A DNA stretch of 52,575 nucleotides from Paenibacillus piri (lineage in GTDB: Bacteria > Bacillota > Bacilli > Paenibacillales > NBRC-103111). Both the position numbers and the translations under genes were made by a program. The stretch spans positions 1-52,575 of the forward strand of contig NZ_SMRT01000030.1 of assembly GCF_004354045.1 (NCBI RefSeq), read 5' to 3'. The notes under the pieces were generated by a model, which made no database searches, was not told the origin of the DNA, and worked only from the letters and a program-made list of their open reading frames with translations. Position 1 is the first letter of the stretch, and each line of letters begins with the position of its first letter. Shown in pieces: positions 43,130 through 52,406 of this stretch.

Positions 43130-46100
43130 TTAAATCAATTCAGATTTTTGAAGCAGTCGTTGCACAATTGCCGCAACCTCGGCTCTTGTCATGTAATCCT
43201 TCGGTACGAGCTCCGTGCCGCTTCTTCCCGACACAATGCCGGACTGTACGCTGTCAACAATACTGCTTTGCGCCCAAGGTGATGCCTCTGCTGCATCCCT
43301 ATAAGAACGAAGTGTCTCTTCGGTCGATTGAACATGCAACTTGGCTTTCAAATTCGTAATCGTCATTGCCTTGGCGATGATGACCATCGCTTGTTCGCGA
43401 GTGATCTTGTCATTCGGCCGGAATGTTGCGTCTTCGAATCCGCTGATCAAGTGATATGCATGTGCGGTGTTTATCACACCGTTATACCAATCTGTCGCCT
43501 TCACGTCCGAGAAGGTCGTCGCCCCGTTCTCCGGCTTCAGTCCCAATGCCCGAACGACGATCGCCGCAAATTCAGCGCGCGTAATATCTCGGTCAGGATT
43601 GAACATGCCGTCTCCGGTTCCGTCGATAACCATTCGCGCCCCCATGTCGTTGACGGCATTTTTCGCCCAGTGGTTCTCCACATCCCTGAATTCGATCGGA
43701 TGCCATACGACGGAGTACGTGCTGTTCGTCAAGCTATGGATTTTGGCGTAATACTTGCCGTCAATCACAACAATTCGGGTTGGCACGTGGCGTACGGTTC
43801 CATCCGGATCAACCACAACGCCTGTCATGATCTTGTTCGGGTCGACGCCGTCCGGAATGGCAATCGTTCGTTCCACATAAACGTTAAATGTTGATACTTC
43901 TATCGTCTTGCCTTCGTAAATGGCTTTGACCGTAAAGCTGAGCGGCGGAGCAACGATCGCGAATCCATTGCCAGCTGCCAGGTTTTCTACGATTTTCAAC
44001 ATATCGCTTGGCGGTTTGGCGATCTCAATCTGTACCTTAATGTCCTGAAGCGCTACGGTTTTGCCAAACTGATCTGATAACGTATTTATGTTGATTTGCT
44101 GTGCAGGTAAGGTATAGGCGGCATTCTCTGTTTTAATTTCCACGACCGCATTCTTTTGTGCCATGTTCTTGACGATCCGGCCGTTCAGTTCACCAACTAC
44201 GGCATCGGAATTCGTATTTGCCAAAATGGTTACTACGACGCCCTCTCCTGCCGATGCGAGCTTCTCATCCAGTGTTTTCTCGTCGATGGTGATCGTTGTG
44301 ACAGTCCGATCGTTCACCTTCGTTGTTGATGCCGTTGTTTTCACCGCCTGACCGTTGACCAGCATCACAGCCCCACTGTCAGATGGCGGAGCGGGAATGC
44401 TGGAACTGCCGCGGCTCGAGCTCGATGGCGCTCTCGGCGTCACCGCGTTGGAAGCGTCGGAAGCCGCGCTGCTGCCTACACTGTTTATCGCTTTCACGGT
44501 AAACGTGTACGTCGTTCCATTGACTAAGCCTGCGATGGTAATCGGGCTGGCCGTTCCCCTTGCCGTTATATTTCCTTGCGAGGACGTGACCTCATAACCT
44601 GTGATGGCACTTCCTCCATTGTCCGCGGGCGCTGCAAAAGTAATCGCAGCCTGGCCGTTGCCTGCGGTTGCGGTTACGCCTGTCGGCACTGCCGGAACCG
44701 TTTTTGGCGTTGCGCTTACTTCATTGGAGGGGGCGCTGTCCCCGCCGGGATTGACGGATCGAATTGTAAAATAATACGTTGTCCCGTTGGCCAAACCGGT
44801 CACATTGTAGTTGTACACCGAACCGCTCACAGTAGTTACTAATGTCCCGTACGTCGCTGAGGCCACGCTCTGATATATTTTATATCCCCTTGAACCGGGC
44901 ACAGGGCTCCAATTAAGGCTCACCTGTCCATTTCCTTCTAATGCAGACAGCAATTGCGGAGCGTCCGTCGACGGTACTTGCGGCATTGCGCTAACTTCGT
45001 TTGAAGCGCCGCTCTCTCCGCCTGCATTAACGGCTCTTACTACAAAATAGTATCGAGTCCCATTCGTCAAGCCGGAGGCTTGATAACTATACACTGTGCC
45101 GCTTACTGTAGTTAACGGATTGCTGTATGAGCCTGAATGTATACTTTGATAAATGTTATATCCTGTCGCTCCGGGAACGCTTGTCCAGTTGATCGTTACA
45201 TTCGAATCGCCTAAAACGATAGATTGAATCAGAGGCACACCATCGGGCTGATTCGTTATCCATTTCGCGTACAGCGTCATGTCTCTGGTAATCGGGGTTG
45301 TCTCAAAGCTGAATTGTGCGGTCAGCCCGCTATTGGAATACCAGCCTCCGAACGTATTGCCGGACTTCGTTGGAGCAGTCGGTTCCGCAGCATACGCGTT
45401 ATATGTCACGGTTTGGCCGGCAACCGCGGAGCCGCCGTAGCTGTTGAAGCTCACCGTGTAACTGTTAGTCGTCCACTGCGCGTACAGCGTGACGTCATCC
45501 GCCCCCAACGTAAAGGTCGCATTCGCCGCATAGCTCGTGCCGTTTCCATCCGCCTGCGTATTCCATCCCGCAAACGTGTAGCCCGTCTTCGCCAAATTGC
45601 CGGTGTTCCCCGATACGGTAACCGTGCTGTTATTGTTGTAGCTTCCTCCGGCCGGCACGCTGCCTGTGTCATGGCCGTTGCCGTGATACGTCACCGTGTA
45701 GCTGTTAGTCGTCCACTGCGCGTACAGCGTGACGTCGTCCGCTCCCAACGTAAAGGTCGCATTCGCCGCATAGCTCGTGCCGTTTCCATCCGCCTGCGTA
45801 TTCCATCCCGCGAACGTGTAGCCCGTCTTCGCCAAATTGCCGATGTTCCCCGATACAGTGACCGCGCTGTTGTAGTTGTAGCTTCCTCCGGCCGGTACGC
45901 TGCCTGTGTCATGGCCGTTGCCATGGTACGCCACCGTGTAGCTGTTGGTCGTCCACTGCGCGTACAGCGTGACGTCGTTCGCTCCCAATGTAAAGGTCGC
46001 ATTGGCCGCATAGCTCGTGCCGTTTCCATCCGCCTGCGTATTCCATCCCGCGAACGTGTAGCCCGTCTTCGCCAAATTGCCGGTGTTCCCCAGTACCGTT

Positions 46101-49100
46101 ACTGTAGCTCCCTGTATATACGTATTACCGTCAATAGGCACGCTACCTTCCGTGCTGCCGTTGCTATCATAGGTGACTGTGTTAAAAACCGTGACGGTGA
46201 TCGTCCAGCTCTGTGTGCTGTTGTCTGCAGCTTTCACTACAAAGGTTACAGGGTTCGTGAAATCGTTGGTTGTTACACCGCTCACCTGATCCACCGTTCC
46301 GACCTTCGCCGAAGCTCCGGCGGATAACGTGAAGGTGGCCGCCAAGCCGTTCAGGTTCGTCCCATGCGCCACCTCAATCGCTATCGTGTGCGCATTTGCA
46401 TCAATTACAGCAGGTCCCGTCTGCTCTGCGAAGCTGAACGACGTTATATCCTTTTCAGTATTCGCCGCTGTCGACACGGTGACCGTGTAACTTTTGGTCG
46501 TAGTCCCGTCTTCCGCCGTAACCTTATAAGTCACCGGTGAGGAAAAATTATTCGGCGTTATGCCGCTCGTCTGTGCAGTTGATCCCACCTGAACTGTCGA
46601 CCCTACCGAATTGGTGAACGTCGCAATTAACGCGGACGTGTCCGTCCCATAGGGAACGGTCAAAGCGATTGCAGTCCCGCTGATTGTTCCCGTCACCGCC
46701 GGAGTCAGTCCCTCGAAACGGAATGAGGTGATATCGCTGGCTGTACTTTTACTGCGTGTAACTGTAATCGTATATTGCTTGGTCGTCGATCCATCCTGTG
46801 CCGTCACAATCACAACAATAGAGTTTGAACCCGTATTCAGGGCAAGAGGCAAGCTATCCTGACCGCTGCCCACAGCAGCTGCAGCTCCGCCGTTTACGCT
46901 CACAGTAAGGGTCGCGCCCGCATTCGTCGCTGTAGGTTTAATCGTGATACTGGAAACGCTATTCGCCACTGTGGATGAGTAGCCGGCCGTATTTGACGAA
47001 AACGATGGACTTAGTATTCCAGAAGATAATGTTAAGCCGCTGAGCGTTGCGACCGTGCTCGCTGCTCGGGTCACTGTTATCGTATAGTCCTTCGCCGTTC
47101 CATCTTGCGCAGTCACCGTAACAACAACGGTATTGCTGCCGACGTTAATGGAGAGAGGCACGCTATTTTGCCCGCTGGTCACGGCTACAGCGGTTCCCCC
47201 GTTGACACTGGCCTTCACCGTCGCCGTCGAATCGGCTACAGTAGGTCTAACTGTAATCGTTGACGTTCCATTGGAAACGCCGGAAGCCGTATAATTAGTA
47301 ACAGCAGCGGAGAAGGTCGGACTAAGCGTCCCGCCGGTTGTCGTCAAAGCGCTTAAATTCGCATTCGAACTGCCTGCCGCGCGCGCAATGGCAAGCGTAT
47401 AGGTCTTGGTATTCGTCCCGTCCTGAGAAGTTACCTCTATCGTAATGGTTGTAGTCGCACCCGCCGAAAGCGCGATGTCGCCGCTTGGCTGTCCGCTAAC
47501 CACAGCCGCCCCGTTCACTTTGACGGTGGAGCCTGCATTGCTGACGCTCGGCGTCACATTCAGAAATGAAGTGCCATACGCGACACTCGCACTGTATGCT
47601 GTTGTCCCCTCCGAAAAAGAAGGGCTAAGCGTTCCCGAGGATAAGGTTAACGCACTTAAGCCTGCAGCCGAAGGATCCGAGCGTTTGACATTCAGCGTAT
47701 ATTCTCTGCGGTCGATCCCGTTCGAGCTAGCCACGGTAATCGCGACACTATTGTCGCCGACGGCCAGATTCGTGCCGCCGCTCACCGTAATGACGTTCGT
47801 TGGGTCGACAGCTGTGCCCGTCACGGTAACATTATGAACATCACCGGCAACGGAGGCCGAATAGGCAAATGTCAGATTATCTACGCTTGGAGAGACGGGA
47901 GCGGCTGCTCCCGAATCCGCAGTTACCGTTAAACCTGACAGCCATAAGGGTAACGAGCTGCGAAGATATGGAGTAGTTGTACCGCTGACGATATTCCAAA
48001 TTGTGCTGAAGTCCCATGTACTATAACTGGCGCTGCTCTTCATACTTGCTGTCGGGTAACCCGTTAAACCGGTAGAAGTTCCCGTACCCGAGCCGTTGCT
48101 CCGCCCGGATGAAGTCGTATTCCAATAATTGTTGGTGAATGTTCCGCTCGTTCTCGTGCCTACCAGTCCGCCTGCGGCGCTCCCGCCCAGAACCTTGCCC
48201 GCAGCATAATTTTTTGTATAGGTCCCATTGCTTGTCCTCCCTATCAAACCGCCCGCTGATGCGTTATTTGCAACAACTTGTCCCGTCGCATAACTATTCG
48301 AGATCGTTCCGTAATTATCGTTACCCACCAAGCCGCCCGCCTGACTGGAACCATGGACGCTTCCCTCTGCGAAGCTCGTTTCTACTCTGCCATAATTATA
48401 ATGATTGCCGACCAAACCGCCGACTGCGCTGCCGCTGCCTGTGACATCGGCCAGAGAGCTGCTTGAAGTTATTGATCCGCCCGTTACGTACCCGGTTAGT
48501 CCACCTACATTGTTTCGCCCCGTGACATTACCGGAAGTACGAACGTTTGTTGCAGTAGAACTGCTAAGCCATCCTACTAATATACCTGCATTGTCCTGGC
48601 CGACAACCGAAGCTTGGAGGATTTCCAGGTTGAACGCACTGCCAATGTAAATGTAATTGAACAGACCGACCTGATCTTCAGTCGGCCTCTGTATGGTTAG
48701 CCCTGTAATACGGTGCCCGTTGCCGTCCAGGCTGCCTTCAAAATAAATGGGTTCCCATCCCTGGCCCCCATTCGCTGTCGCATAGGAGGATAAATCAATA
48801 TCGGCAATGAGTTGATACGCTTTCTGATAATCCAACCGTACGGCATCCAGTTGTTCCGCAGTTGCTATCAAAAAAGGCGATGCCGCCGTACCATCTCCAC
48901 CGGCAAACCGATTGCGGATGACGGTAACCGTGTAGGTATTCACCGTGCCGTCCGAAGCAGTGACCTTCACTGTTATTATATTGCTCCCTATGATTAAATT
49001 GCTTCCGCCAGTAACCGTGTAGGCTGCATCGGGATGATGCGGTATAGCTGATATACTCACAGCGCTCGTGCTACTCGGAACGAATACCGAGTAGGATAGT

Positions 49101-50635
49101 GTCCCGCTGCCGAATCCGGGTACGGAGACGCCATCCACTTTCAGATCCGATAATTGAGCATCCGATGATAAAGTAGATGAAACGAGCTTGTGAATATGAA
49201 TCGTATAGACTTGCGAAACTCTACTCTCGTTCGCATCGCTTACCGTAACGGTTGCTACATTATCTCCGGTAATTAGCGTATTGCCCCCGGCAATTCGGAC
49301 AATCGCACCGGGATTTGCGGCAGGAGCCGTAATCGTCAATGACGCGGTCGCCCCCGTTACGCTAATATCATACTGACGAACAGCGGCATTGAAGCCTGGC
49401 GCCATTGTACCGGCCGTTCCGGCATCGGGCACTATCGTAAGACCGGTCAACCAGAGGGGTGCGTTGCTCTGCACAAAAGGATAGCTTTTCCCTGCCGCTA
49501 CTGCCCAGGTTCCGCTGAAGTCCCAGCCTGTGAAGCTCGCCGACTGATACATATTCGCAGTCGATAAACCGGTGACACCTGAGAGATCGGAACTCCATCC
49601 ATAACTATAAGACGTACCTGATGCAGATTCATCCCAGAAGGAGTTAGTGACCGTGGAACCGTAGCTATAGCCGCCCAATCCGCCTTTAAAGCCGCTTGCT
49701 GTTACAGAACCGGCCGCATAGCTATTTATAACCGTTAACTCATATAAATAACCTACCAAACCGCCGACGGTGCCTGCTCCGCTCACCGAACCGAGCGAAT
49801 AGCTGTTCTGAACAGTTCCCATGTAGCCCTGTCCAATTAACCCGCCGACAGTCGACTGATCCCCTACGACATTCCCGGAAGCATAGCTGCGTTGAATCGT
49901 TCCCCCACTCATAAATCCGACAAGACCGCCTACATTGGAGCCTGCTCCATGAACGTCGCCTTCCGCATAGCTATCCGATAATATTTGATTAGTGTCATAG
50001 TAATAACCGACCAAACCGCCTACATTATCCCCGCTTCCGTAGACAGTCGCCGAAGAGCCGGTGTACGAGACGTTAGAAGTTTGCAGATTGCCGACCAAAC
50101 CGCCAACTCCCTGTTCCCCTTTGACATCGCCTGAAGCATATACATTCTGCAAAGTAGAGCTTGCCACAGTACCGGCCAGAATACCCGTGTTGGATTTTCC
50201 TATGACATTAGCTTGAAGGATTCTCAGATTGATGATCTTACCCATAAAGACCATTTCAAACAAACCTATTTGATCCACATCGCCGCGATTAATTTTCAGC
50301 CCTGTAATCTTATGCCCGTCGCCATCAAGAGTCCCCCCGAAATACCCCTCGACGGGCTTCCAGCCCTTTCCCCCATCCGACGCAGCATATGCTGATAAAT
50401 CGATGTCTGCGGTCAGCTTATAATTCGCGTTCAAATTATTCCGAACGTTATTCAGCTGCGTTGCATCCGCAATCAAATACGGCGACCCCATCGAACCGTC
50501 TCCTCCGGCAAAACCCGAATCCGCCAGCGCAACATCCACCGGCATGTTCGAAAAAATAGCGGTCAATACGAATAAAAACGATAAAGTGCTGTTCACAATT
50601 CTCTTCCTAAATTGAAACAAAAGCATTCCCTCCAT
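43130..50635 (-). CDS. Giant SLH-anchored repeat surface protein (2501 aa)
   Basis: A signal peptide (STLSFLFVLTAIFSN) is followed by two GLUG-repeat blocks. Each opens with GGDG(S/T)..PFLIA-like text and carries many VGGLVG units. Between and after them lie at least six cadherin-like beta-sandwich repeats (LSSGTLSPSFSEGTTAYSAS pattern) and two DUF5018-like units. Four Flg_new (Listeria-Bacteroides) repeats follow (GYTFAGWNTQADG, VTLYAQW), three nearly identical, then three fibronectin III domains. Three SLH domains (FRDVENHWAKNAVNDM, TRAEFAAIVVRALGL, TREQAMVIIAKAM) close the protein near residues 2320-2501. The SLH part anchors it to secondary cell-wall polymer. It is likely an adhesin or glycan-binding protein. 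No RBS fits the first ATG; a TTG at 50620 behind GGAGGG may be the true start. Confidence 0.92.
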   Translation of the reverse strand: MEGMLLFQFRKRIVNSTLSFLFVLTAIFSNMPVDVALADSGFAGGDGSMGSPYLIADATQLNNVRNNLNANYKLTADIDLSAYAASDGGKGWKPVEGYFGGTLDGDGHKITGLKINRGDVDQIGLFEMVFMGKIINLRILQANVIGKSNTGILAGTVASSTLQNVYASGDVKGEQGVGGLVGNLQTSNVSYTGSSATVYGSGDNVGGLVGYYYDTNQILSDSYAEGDVHGAGSNVGGLVGFMSGGTIQRSYASGNVVGDQSTVGGLIGQGYMGTVQNSYSLGSVSGAGTVGGLVGYLYELTVINSYAAGSVTASGFKGGLGGYSYGSTVTNSFWDESASGTSYSYGWSSDLSGVTGLSTANMYQSASFTGWDFSGTWAVAAGKSYPFVQSNAPLWLTGLTIVPDAGTAGTMAPGFNAAVRQYDISVTGATASLTITAPAANPGAIVRIAGGNTLITGDNVATVTVSDANESRVSQVYTIHIHKLVSSTLSSDAQLSDLKVDGVSVPGFGSGTLSYSVFVPSSTSAVSISAIPHHPDAAYTVTGGSNLIIGSNIITVKVTASDGTVNTYTVTVIRNRFAGGDGTAASPFLIATAEQLDAVRLDYQKAYQLIADIDLSSYATANGGQGWEPIYFEGSLDGNGHRITGLTIQRPTEDQVGLFNYIYIGSAFNLEILQASVVGQDNAGILVGWLSSSTATNVRTSGNVTGRNNVGGLTGYVTGGSITSSSSLADVTGSGSAVGGLVGNHYNYGRVETSFAEGSVHGSSQAGGLVGNDNYGTISNSYATGQVVANNASAGGLIGRTSNGTYTKNYAAGKVLGGSAAGGLVGTRTSGTFTNNYWNTTSSGRSNGSGTGTSTGLTGYPTASMKSSASYSTWDFSTIWNIVSGTTTPYLRSSLPLWLSGLTVTADSGAAAPVSPSVDNLTFAYSASVAGDVHNVTVTGTAVDPTNVITVSGGTNLAVGDNSVAITVASSNGIDRREYTLNVKRSDPSAAGLSALTLSSGTLSPSFSEGTTAYSASVAYGTSFLNVTPSVSNAGSTVKVNGAAVVSGQPSGDIALSAGATTTITIEVTSQDGTNTKTYTLAIARAAGSSNANLSALTTTGGTLSPTFSAAVTNYTASGVSNGTSTITVRPTVADSTATVKASVNGGTAVAVTSGQNSVPLSINVGSNTVVVTVTAQDGTAKDYTITVTRAASTVATLSGLTLSSGILSPSFSSNTAGYSSTVANSVSSITIKPTATNAGATLTVSVNGGAAAAVGSGQDSLPLALNTGSNSIVVIVTAQDGSTTKQYTITVTRSKSTASDITSFRFEGLTPAVTGTISGTAIALTVPYGTDTSALIATFTNSVGSTVQVGSTAQTSGITPNNFSSPVTYKVTAEDGTTTKSYTVTVSTAANTEKDITSFSFAEQTGPAVIDANAHTIAIEVAHGTNLNGLAATFTLSAGASAKVGTVDQVSGVTTNDFTNPVTFVVKAADNSTQSWTITVTVFNTVTYDSNGSTEGSVPIDGNTYIQGATVTVLGNTGNLAKTGYTFAGWNTQADGNGTSYAANATFTLGANDVTLYAQWTTNSYTVAYHGNGHDTGSVPAGGSYNYNSAVTVSGNIGNLAKTGYTFAGWNTQADGNGTSYAANATFTLGADDVTLYAQWTTNSYTVTYHGNGHDTGSVPAGGSYNNNSTVTVSGNTGNLAKTGYTFAGWNTQADGNGTSYAANATFTLGADDVTLYAQWTTNSYTVSFNSYGGSAVAGQTVTYNAYAAEPTAPTKSGNTFGGWYSNSGLTAQFSFETTPITRDMTLYAKWITNQPDGVPLIQSIVLGDSNVTINWTSVPGATGYNIYQSIHSGSYSNPLTTVSGTVYSYQASGLTNGTRYYFVVRAVNAGGESGASNEVSAMPQVPSTDAPQLLSALEGNGQVSLNWSPVPGSRGYKIYQSVASATYGTLVTTVSGSVYNYNVTGLANGTTYYFTIRSVNPGGDSAPSNEVSATPKTVPAVPTGVTATAGNGQAAITFAAPADNGGSAITGYEVTSSQGNITARGTASPITIAGLVNGTTYTFTVKAINSVGSSAASDASNAVTPRAPSSSSRGSSSIPAPPSDSGAVMLVNGQAVKTTASTTKVNDRTVTTITIDEKTLDEKLASAGEGVVVTILANTNSDAVVGELNGRIVKNMAQKNAVVEIKTENAAYTLPAQQININTLSDQFGKTVALQDIKVQIEIAKPPSDMLKIVENLAAGNGFAIVAPPLSFTVKAIYEGKTIEVSTFNVYVERTIAIPDGVDPNKIMTGVVVDPDGTVRHVPTRIVVIDGKYYAKIHSLTNSTYSVVWHPIEFRDVENHWAKNAVNDMGARMVIDGTGDGMFNPDRDITRAEFAAIVVRALGLKPENGATTFSDVKATDWYNGVINTAHAYHLISGFEDATFRPNDKITREQAMVIIAKAMTITNLKAKLHVQSTEETLRSYRDAAEASPWAQSSIVDSVQSGIVSGRSGTELVPKDYMTRAEVAAIVQRLLQKSELI
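45463..46095 (-). repeat. Three near-identical 240-bp tandem repeats inside the surface protein gene
   Basis: The DNA repeats with a period of exactly 240 bp (80 codons): the segment GTCCACTGCGCGTACAGCGT occurs at 45471, 45711 and 45951. Copies 1-2 and 2-3 differ at only a handful of bases. Each copy encodes one Flg_new domain (GYTFAGWNTQADGNGTSYAA). Such identity suggests recent expansion or ongoing gene conversion. The plus-strand frames over this region are shadows of the repeat. Confidence 0.9.
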
Positions 50636-50660
50636 ACAACCAATTTTTTCTTTCTCATGA

Positions 50661-50760
50661 CAAAAAACAACGCGGAAAATTTTCTGTATGGATTTACCAC
50701 GTTGTCTATTATGAAGTAATCTCTACACCAGCTGCCGTCCCCATTAAATCCAAATACAGA
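50661..50760 (-). promoter_or_regulatory. Leader with terminator hairpin and complementary loop
   Basis: On the minus strand ACAACGTGG (50705-50697) pairs with CCGCGTTGT (50675-50667), followed by six T: a complete terminator 26-70 bases before the giant gene. Its loop contains TAAATCCATACAG (50696-50684), which is complementary to CTGTATTTGGATTTA 48 bases upstream (50759-50745) with a two-base bulge. The long hairpin and the terminator compete or form a pseudoknot, as in attenuators and riboswitches. No known riboswitch core is recognised. Confidence 0.55.
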
Positions 50761-50820
50761 TAAGAATATAAAAGATCAAAGTAAAACTGAAGTAAAATGA
50801 ATCGAATTTTTAAAAATCGT

Positions 50821-50982
50821 TCACTCCACCCATATGGATACAATCTTTTCTTGGTTCAGACGATTTACAATTGACTGGGTTATCCTGTTCCCTGCTTTCA
50901 ACAGAAGCATACCCTGCTTGTTATAAATATCTTTAGCTAATATTTTTCCGATAATAAATTCTGTTACGATCGCCTTTTGCAT
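50821..50982 (-). CDS. Small protein resembling the N-terminal domain of HD-GYP proteins (53 aa)
   Basis: A 53-residue protein starts MQKAIVTEFIIGKILAKDIY and continues with NKQGMLLLKAGNRIT and LNQEKIVSIWVE. This follows the short N-terminal module of many Bacillales HD-GYP proteins (pattern: .V.E...G..LA.DIY...G.LLL..GT.LT....RL...GI..V.V), but nothing follows it here. GAGGAGGTG precedes the ATG with ideal spacing. It is divergent from the OmpR gene and lies upstream of the giant surface protein on the same strand. A regulatory or c-di-GMP-related role is only a guess. Confidence 0.75.
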   Translation of the reverse strand: MQKAIVTEFIIGKILAKDIYNKQGMLLLKAGNRITQSIVNRLNQEKIVSIWVE

Positions 50983-51169
50983 TCCTACACCTCCTCATAC
51001 AGCTGGGTGCTATACGGAAAAACATGATCTCCAGAAGCACTTAACGACGAGTATAAATGGCCAAAGTTAAATAGCAGTAAAACCATCGATTTTAATAGAA
51101 AAAAAGAGAAAAAATGATAAAATAGTCATAACTCATAAGTTTTTGTCGTAAAAGGAGAAGTGGTGAATC

Positions 51170-51880
51170 ATGGATGCGCAAATGATTTTAATCGTCGACG
51201 ACGATCCGGACATGCAGGAACTAATAGGCGCCTTTCTGGTCGGTGAAGGCCTGGTTGTACGCCATGCGCTGAATGCCGAACAAGCATTGTCCATTCTGGC
51301 CAAGGAAGAGCCGGACCTGATTCTGCTCGATATTCAAATGCCCGACATGGACGGTGTGACGCTTTGCCGCAATATACGCAACCACTACGAACGGCCCATT
51401 CTATTTGTTTCCGGCAGCAAACAACAGGAAGACAAGGTGAAATCGCTGCAGACCGGCGGAGACGATTTTATCACCAAACCATTCGATCCTATCGAATTGG
51501 TAGCCCGAGTAAAAGCCAATCTGCGCTGGAGCACGCTGCTCACTGCTTCTTCCGACACCAAACGAACCATTGCTTTTCCAGGACTGAAAATCGACCTTGA
51601 TCGTTATACCGTTACGGTCAATCAAGAGCCTGTGGAGCTTTTTGCCAAAGAGCTGCAAATGCTCATTACGCTCGCCCGGCATCCGAATCAGGTGTTTCAT
51701 CCCAAACAACTATATCGACTGGTGTGGGAAGACGATTTTCACTATTCGCCGAATACGATCAAAACCCACATTCATCAATTGCGAAAAAAAATAGAGCCGA
51801 ATCCGGCTCTGCCTCGTTATGTCGTTACCGTAAAAGGACTGGGTTACAAGTTTAATCCTTACGGTGTTGTGGAAGCTTAA
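51170..51880 (+). CDS. OmpR/PhoB family response regulator
   Basis: A 236-residue response regulator. Receiver residues 1-120: acidic pocket VDDDPDM (D10-D12), phosphoacceptor Asp54 in LILLDIQMPD, and Lys in FITKPFDP. The C-terminal winged helix has VELFAKELQMLITLARHP, NTIKTHIHQLRKKIEPN and the wing VVTVKGLGYKFNP. AAAGGAGAAG precedes the ATG. Its 3' end overlaps that of the truncated kinase gene by four bases on the opposite strand. If that fragment is the remnant of its partner, the regulator is now without a kinase at this locus. Confidence 0.92.
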   Translation: MDAQMILIVDDDPDMQELIGAFLVGEGLVVRHALNAEQALSILAKEEPDLILLDIQMPDMDGVTLCRNIRNHYERPILFVSGSKQQEDKVKSLQTGGDDFITKPFDPIELVARVKANLRWSTLLTASSDTKRTIAFPGLKIDLDRYTVTVNQEPVELFAKELQMLITLARHPNQVFHPKQLYRLVWEDDFHYSPNTIKTHIHQLRKKIEPNPALPRYVVTVKGLGYKFNPYGVVEA

Positions 51881-52077
51881 GGTTTATTGGGATCGAATAC
51901 CGGTAATGAAAACGAAAACCTGCTCCCTTGGCCAAGTGCGCTTTCCGCCCAAATCCGTCCGCCATGCTGCAGGACGATCTCTTTGGCAATCGCAATGCCT
52001 AAGCCGCTTCCTTGCATGCCGCCAGCCGTTGTCCGCTCTCCTTGCATAGCGTAGCCGCCTCTTCGATCCCTGTCGTC
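51877..52077 (-). pseudogene. Sensor histidine kinase, C-terminal remnant
   Basis: Only the final 66 residues of a kinase remain: GERTTAGGMQGSGLGIAIAK, then EIVLQHGGRIWAESALGQGS and RFSFSLPV. GSGLGIAI is the G2 box of the HATPase_c domain, so the ATP-binding site is incomplete and the histidine is gone. Upstream, from about 52080, the minus strand changes to a hydrophobic frame (ACLILLPILIAWCAAN) that belongs to another, unidentified gene relic. The fragment is dead. Confidence 0.85.
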
Positions 52078-52406
52078 TCTCCTTCCTTGAAGCAGTTCCG
52101 TACGCGATTGTTCCGCTACGACAAATGGCATAACAGAGACTAATAAATACTTGGCTAATCGACTCCCATTAGCTGCGCACCAAGCAATTAAAATCGGCAA
52201 TAAAATTAAACACGCCTGCATAAATCTTGACACATAGACAGCGATTCCGAAACATGAAGAAGCCCCCTTGCAGGCAGAGGCCACTGAAGAACTTACTGTT
52301 TTTCTTCTTCGGCGGCAAATTCATAATCAAAGAAGACATCTACCCAATTTTTTTGGGGAGATGTCTTCTTTTTTTTGATCCTATTCGGGGATATCAACCC
52401 TAAATT
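52078..52406. other. Gene relic and IS end
   Basis: 52090-52250 carries a hydrophobic minus-strand frame (QACLILLPILIAWCAANGSR) without start or family match, probably a relic of a membrane protein. From about 52257 to 52406 lies the end of the right insertion sequence: GAGGCCACTGAAGAACTT (52277-52294) mirrors the left copy. A hairpin AGAAGACATCT/AGATGTCTTCT at 52331-52369 is the same terminator as on the left. Confidence 0.5.

Noticed and set aside
45224..46327. A 367-codon plus-strand frame with internal repeats
   Set aside because: It is the reverse of the 240-bp repeats of the giant surface protein and shows arginine-rich shadow composition without a ribosome site.
50661..50760. A cyclic di-GMP riboswitch (class I or II) in the leader
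   Set aside because: The conserved core sequences of both classes are absent, so only an unspecified attenuator is reported.
50700..50850. A hydrophobic minus-strand frame (LYLDLMGTAAGVEITS) across the leader
   Set aside because: It starts inside the small gene in another frame, has no ribosome site and overlaps the proposed leader structure, so I treat it as accidental.
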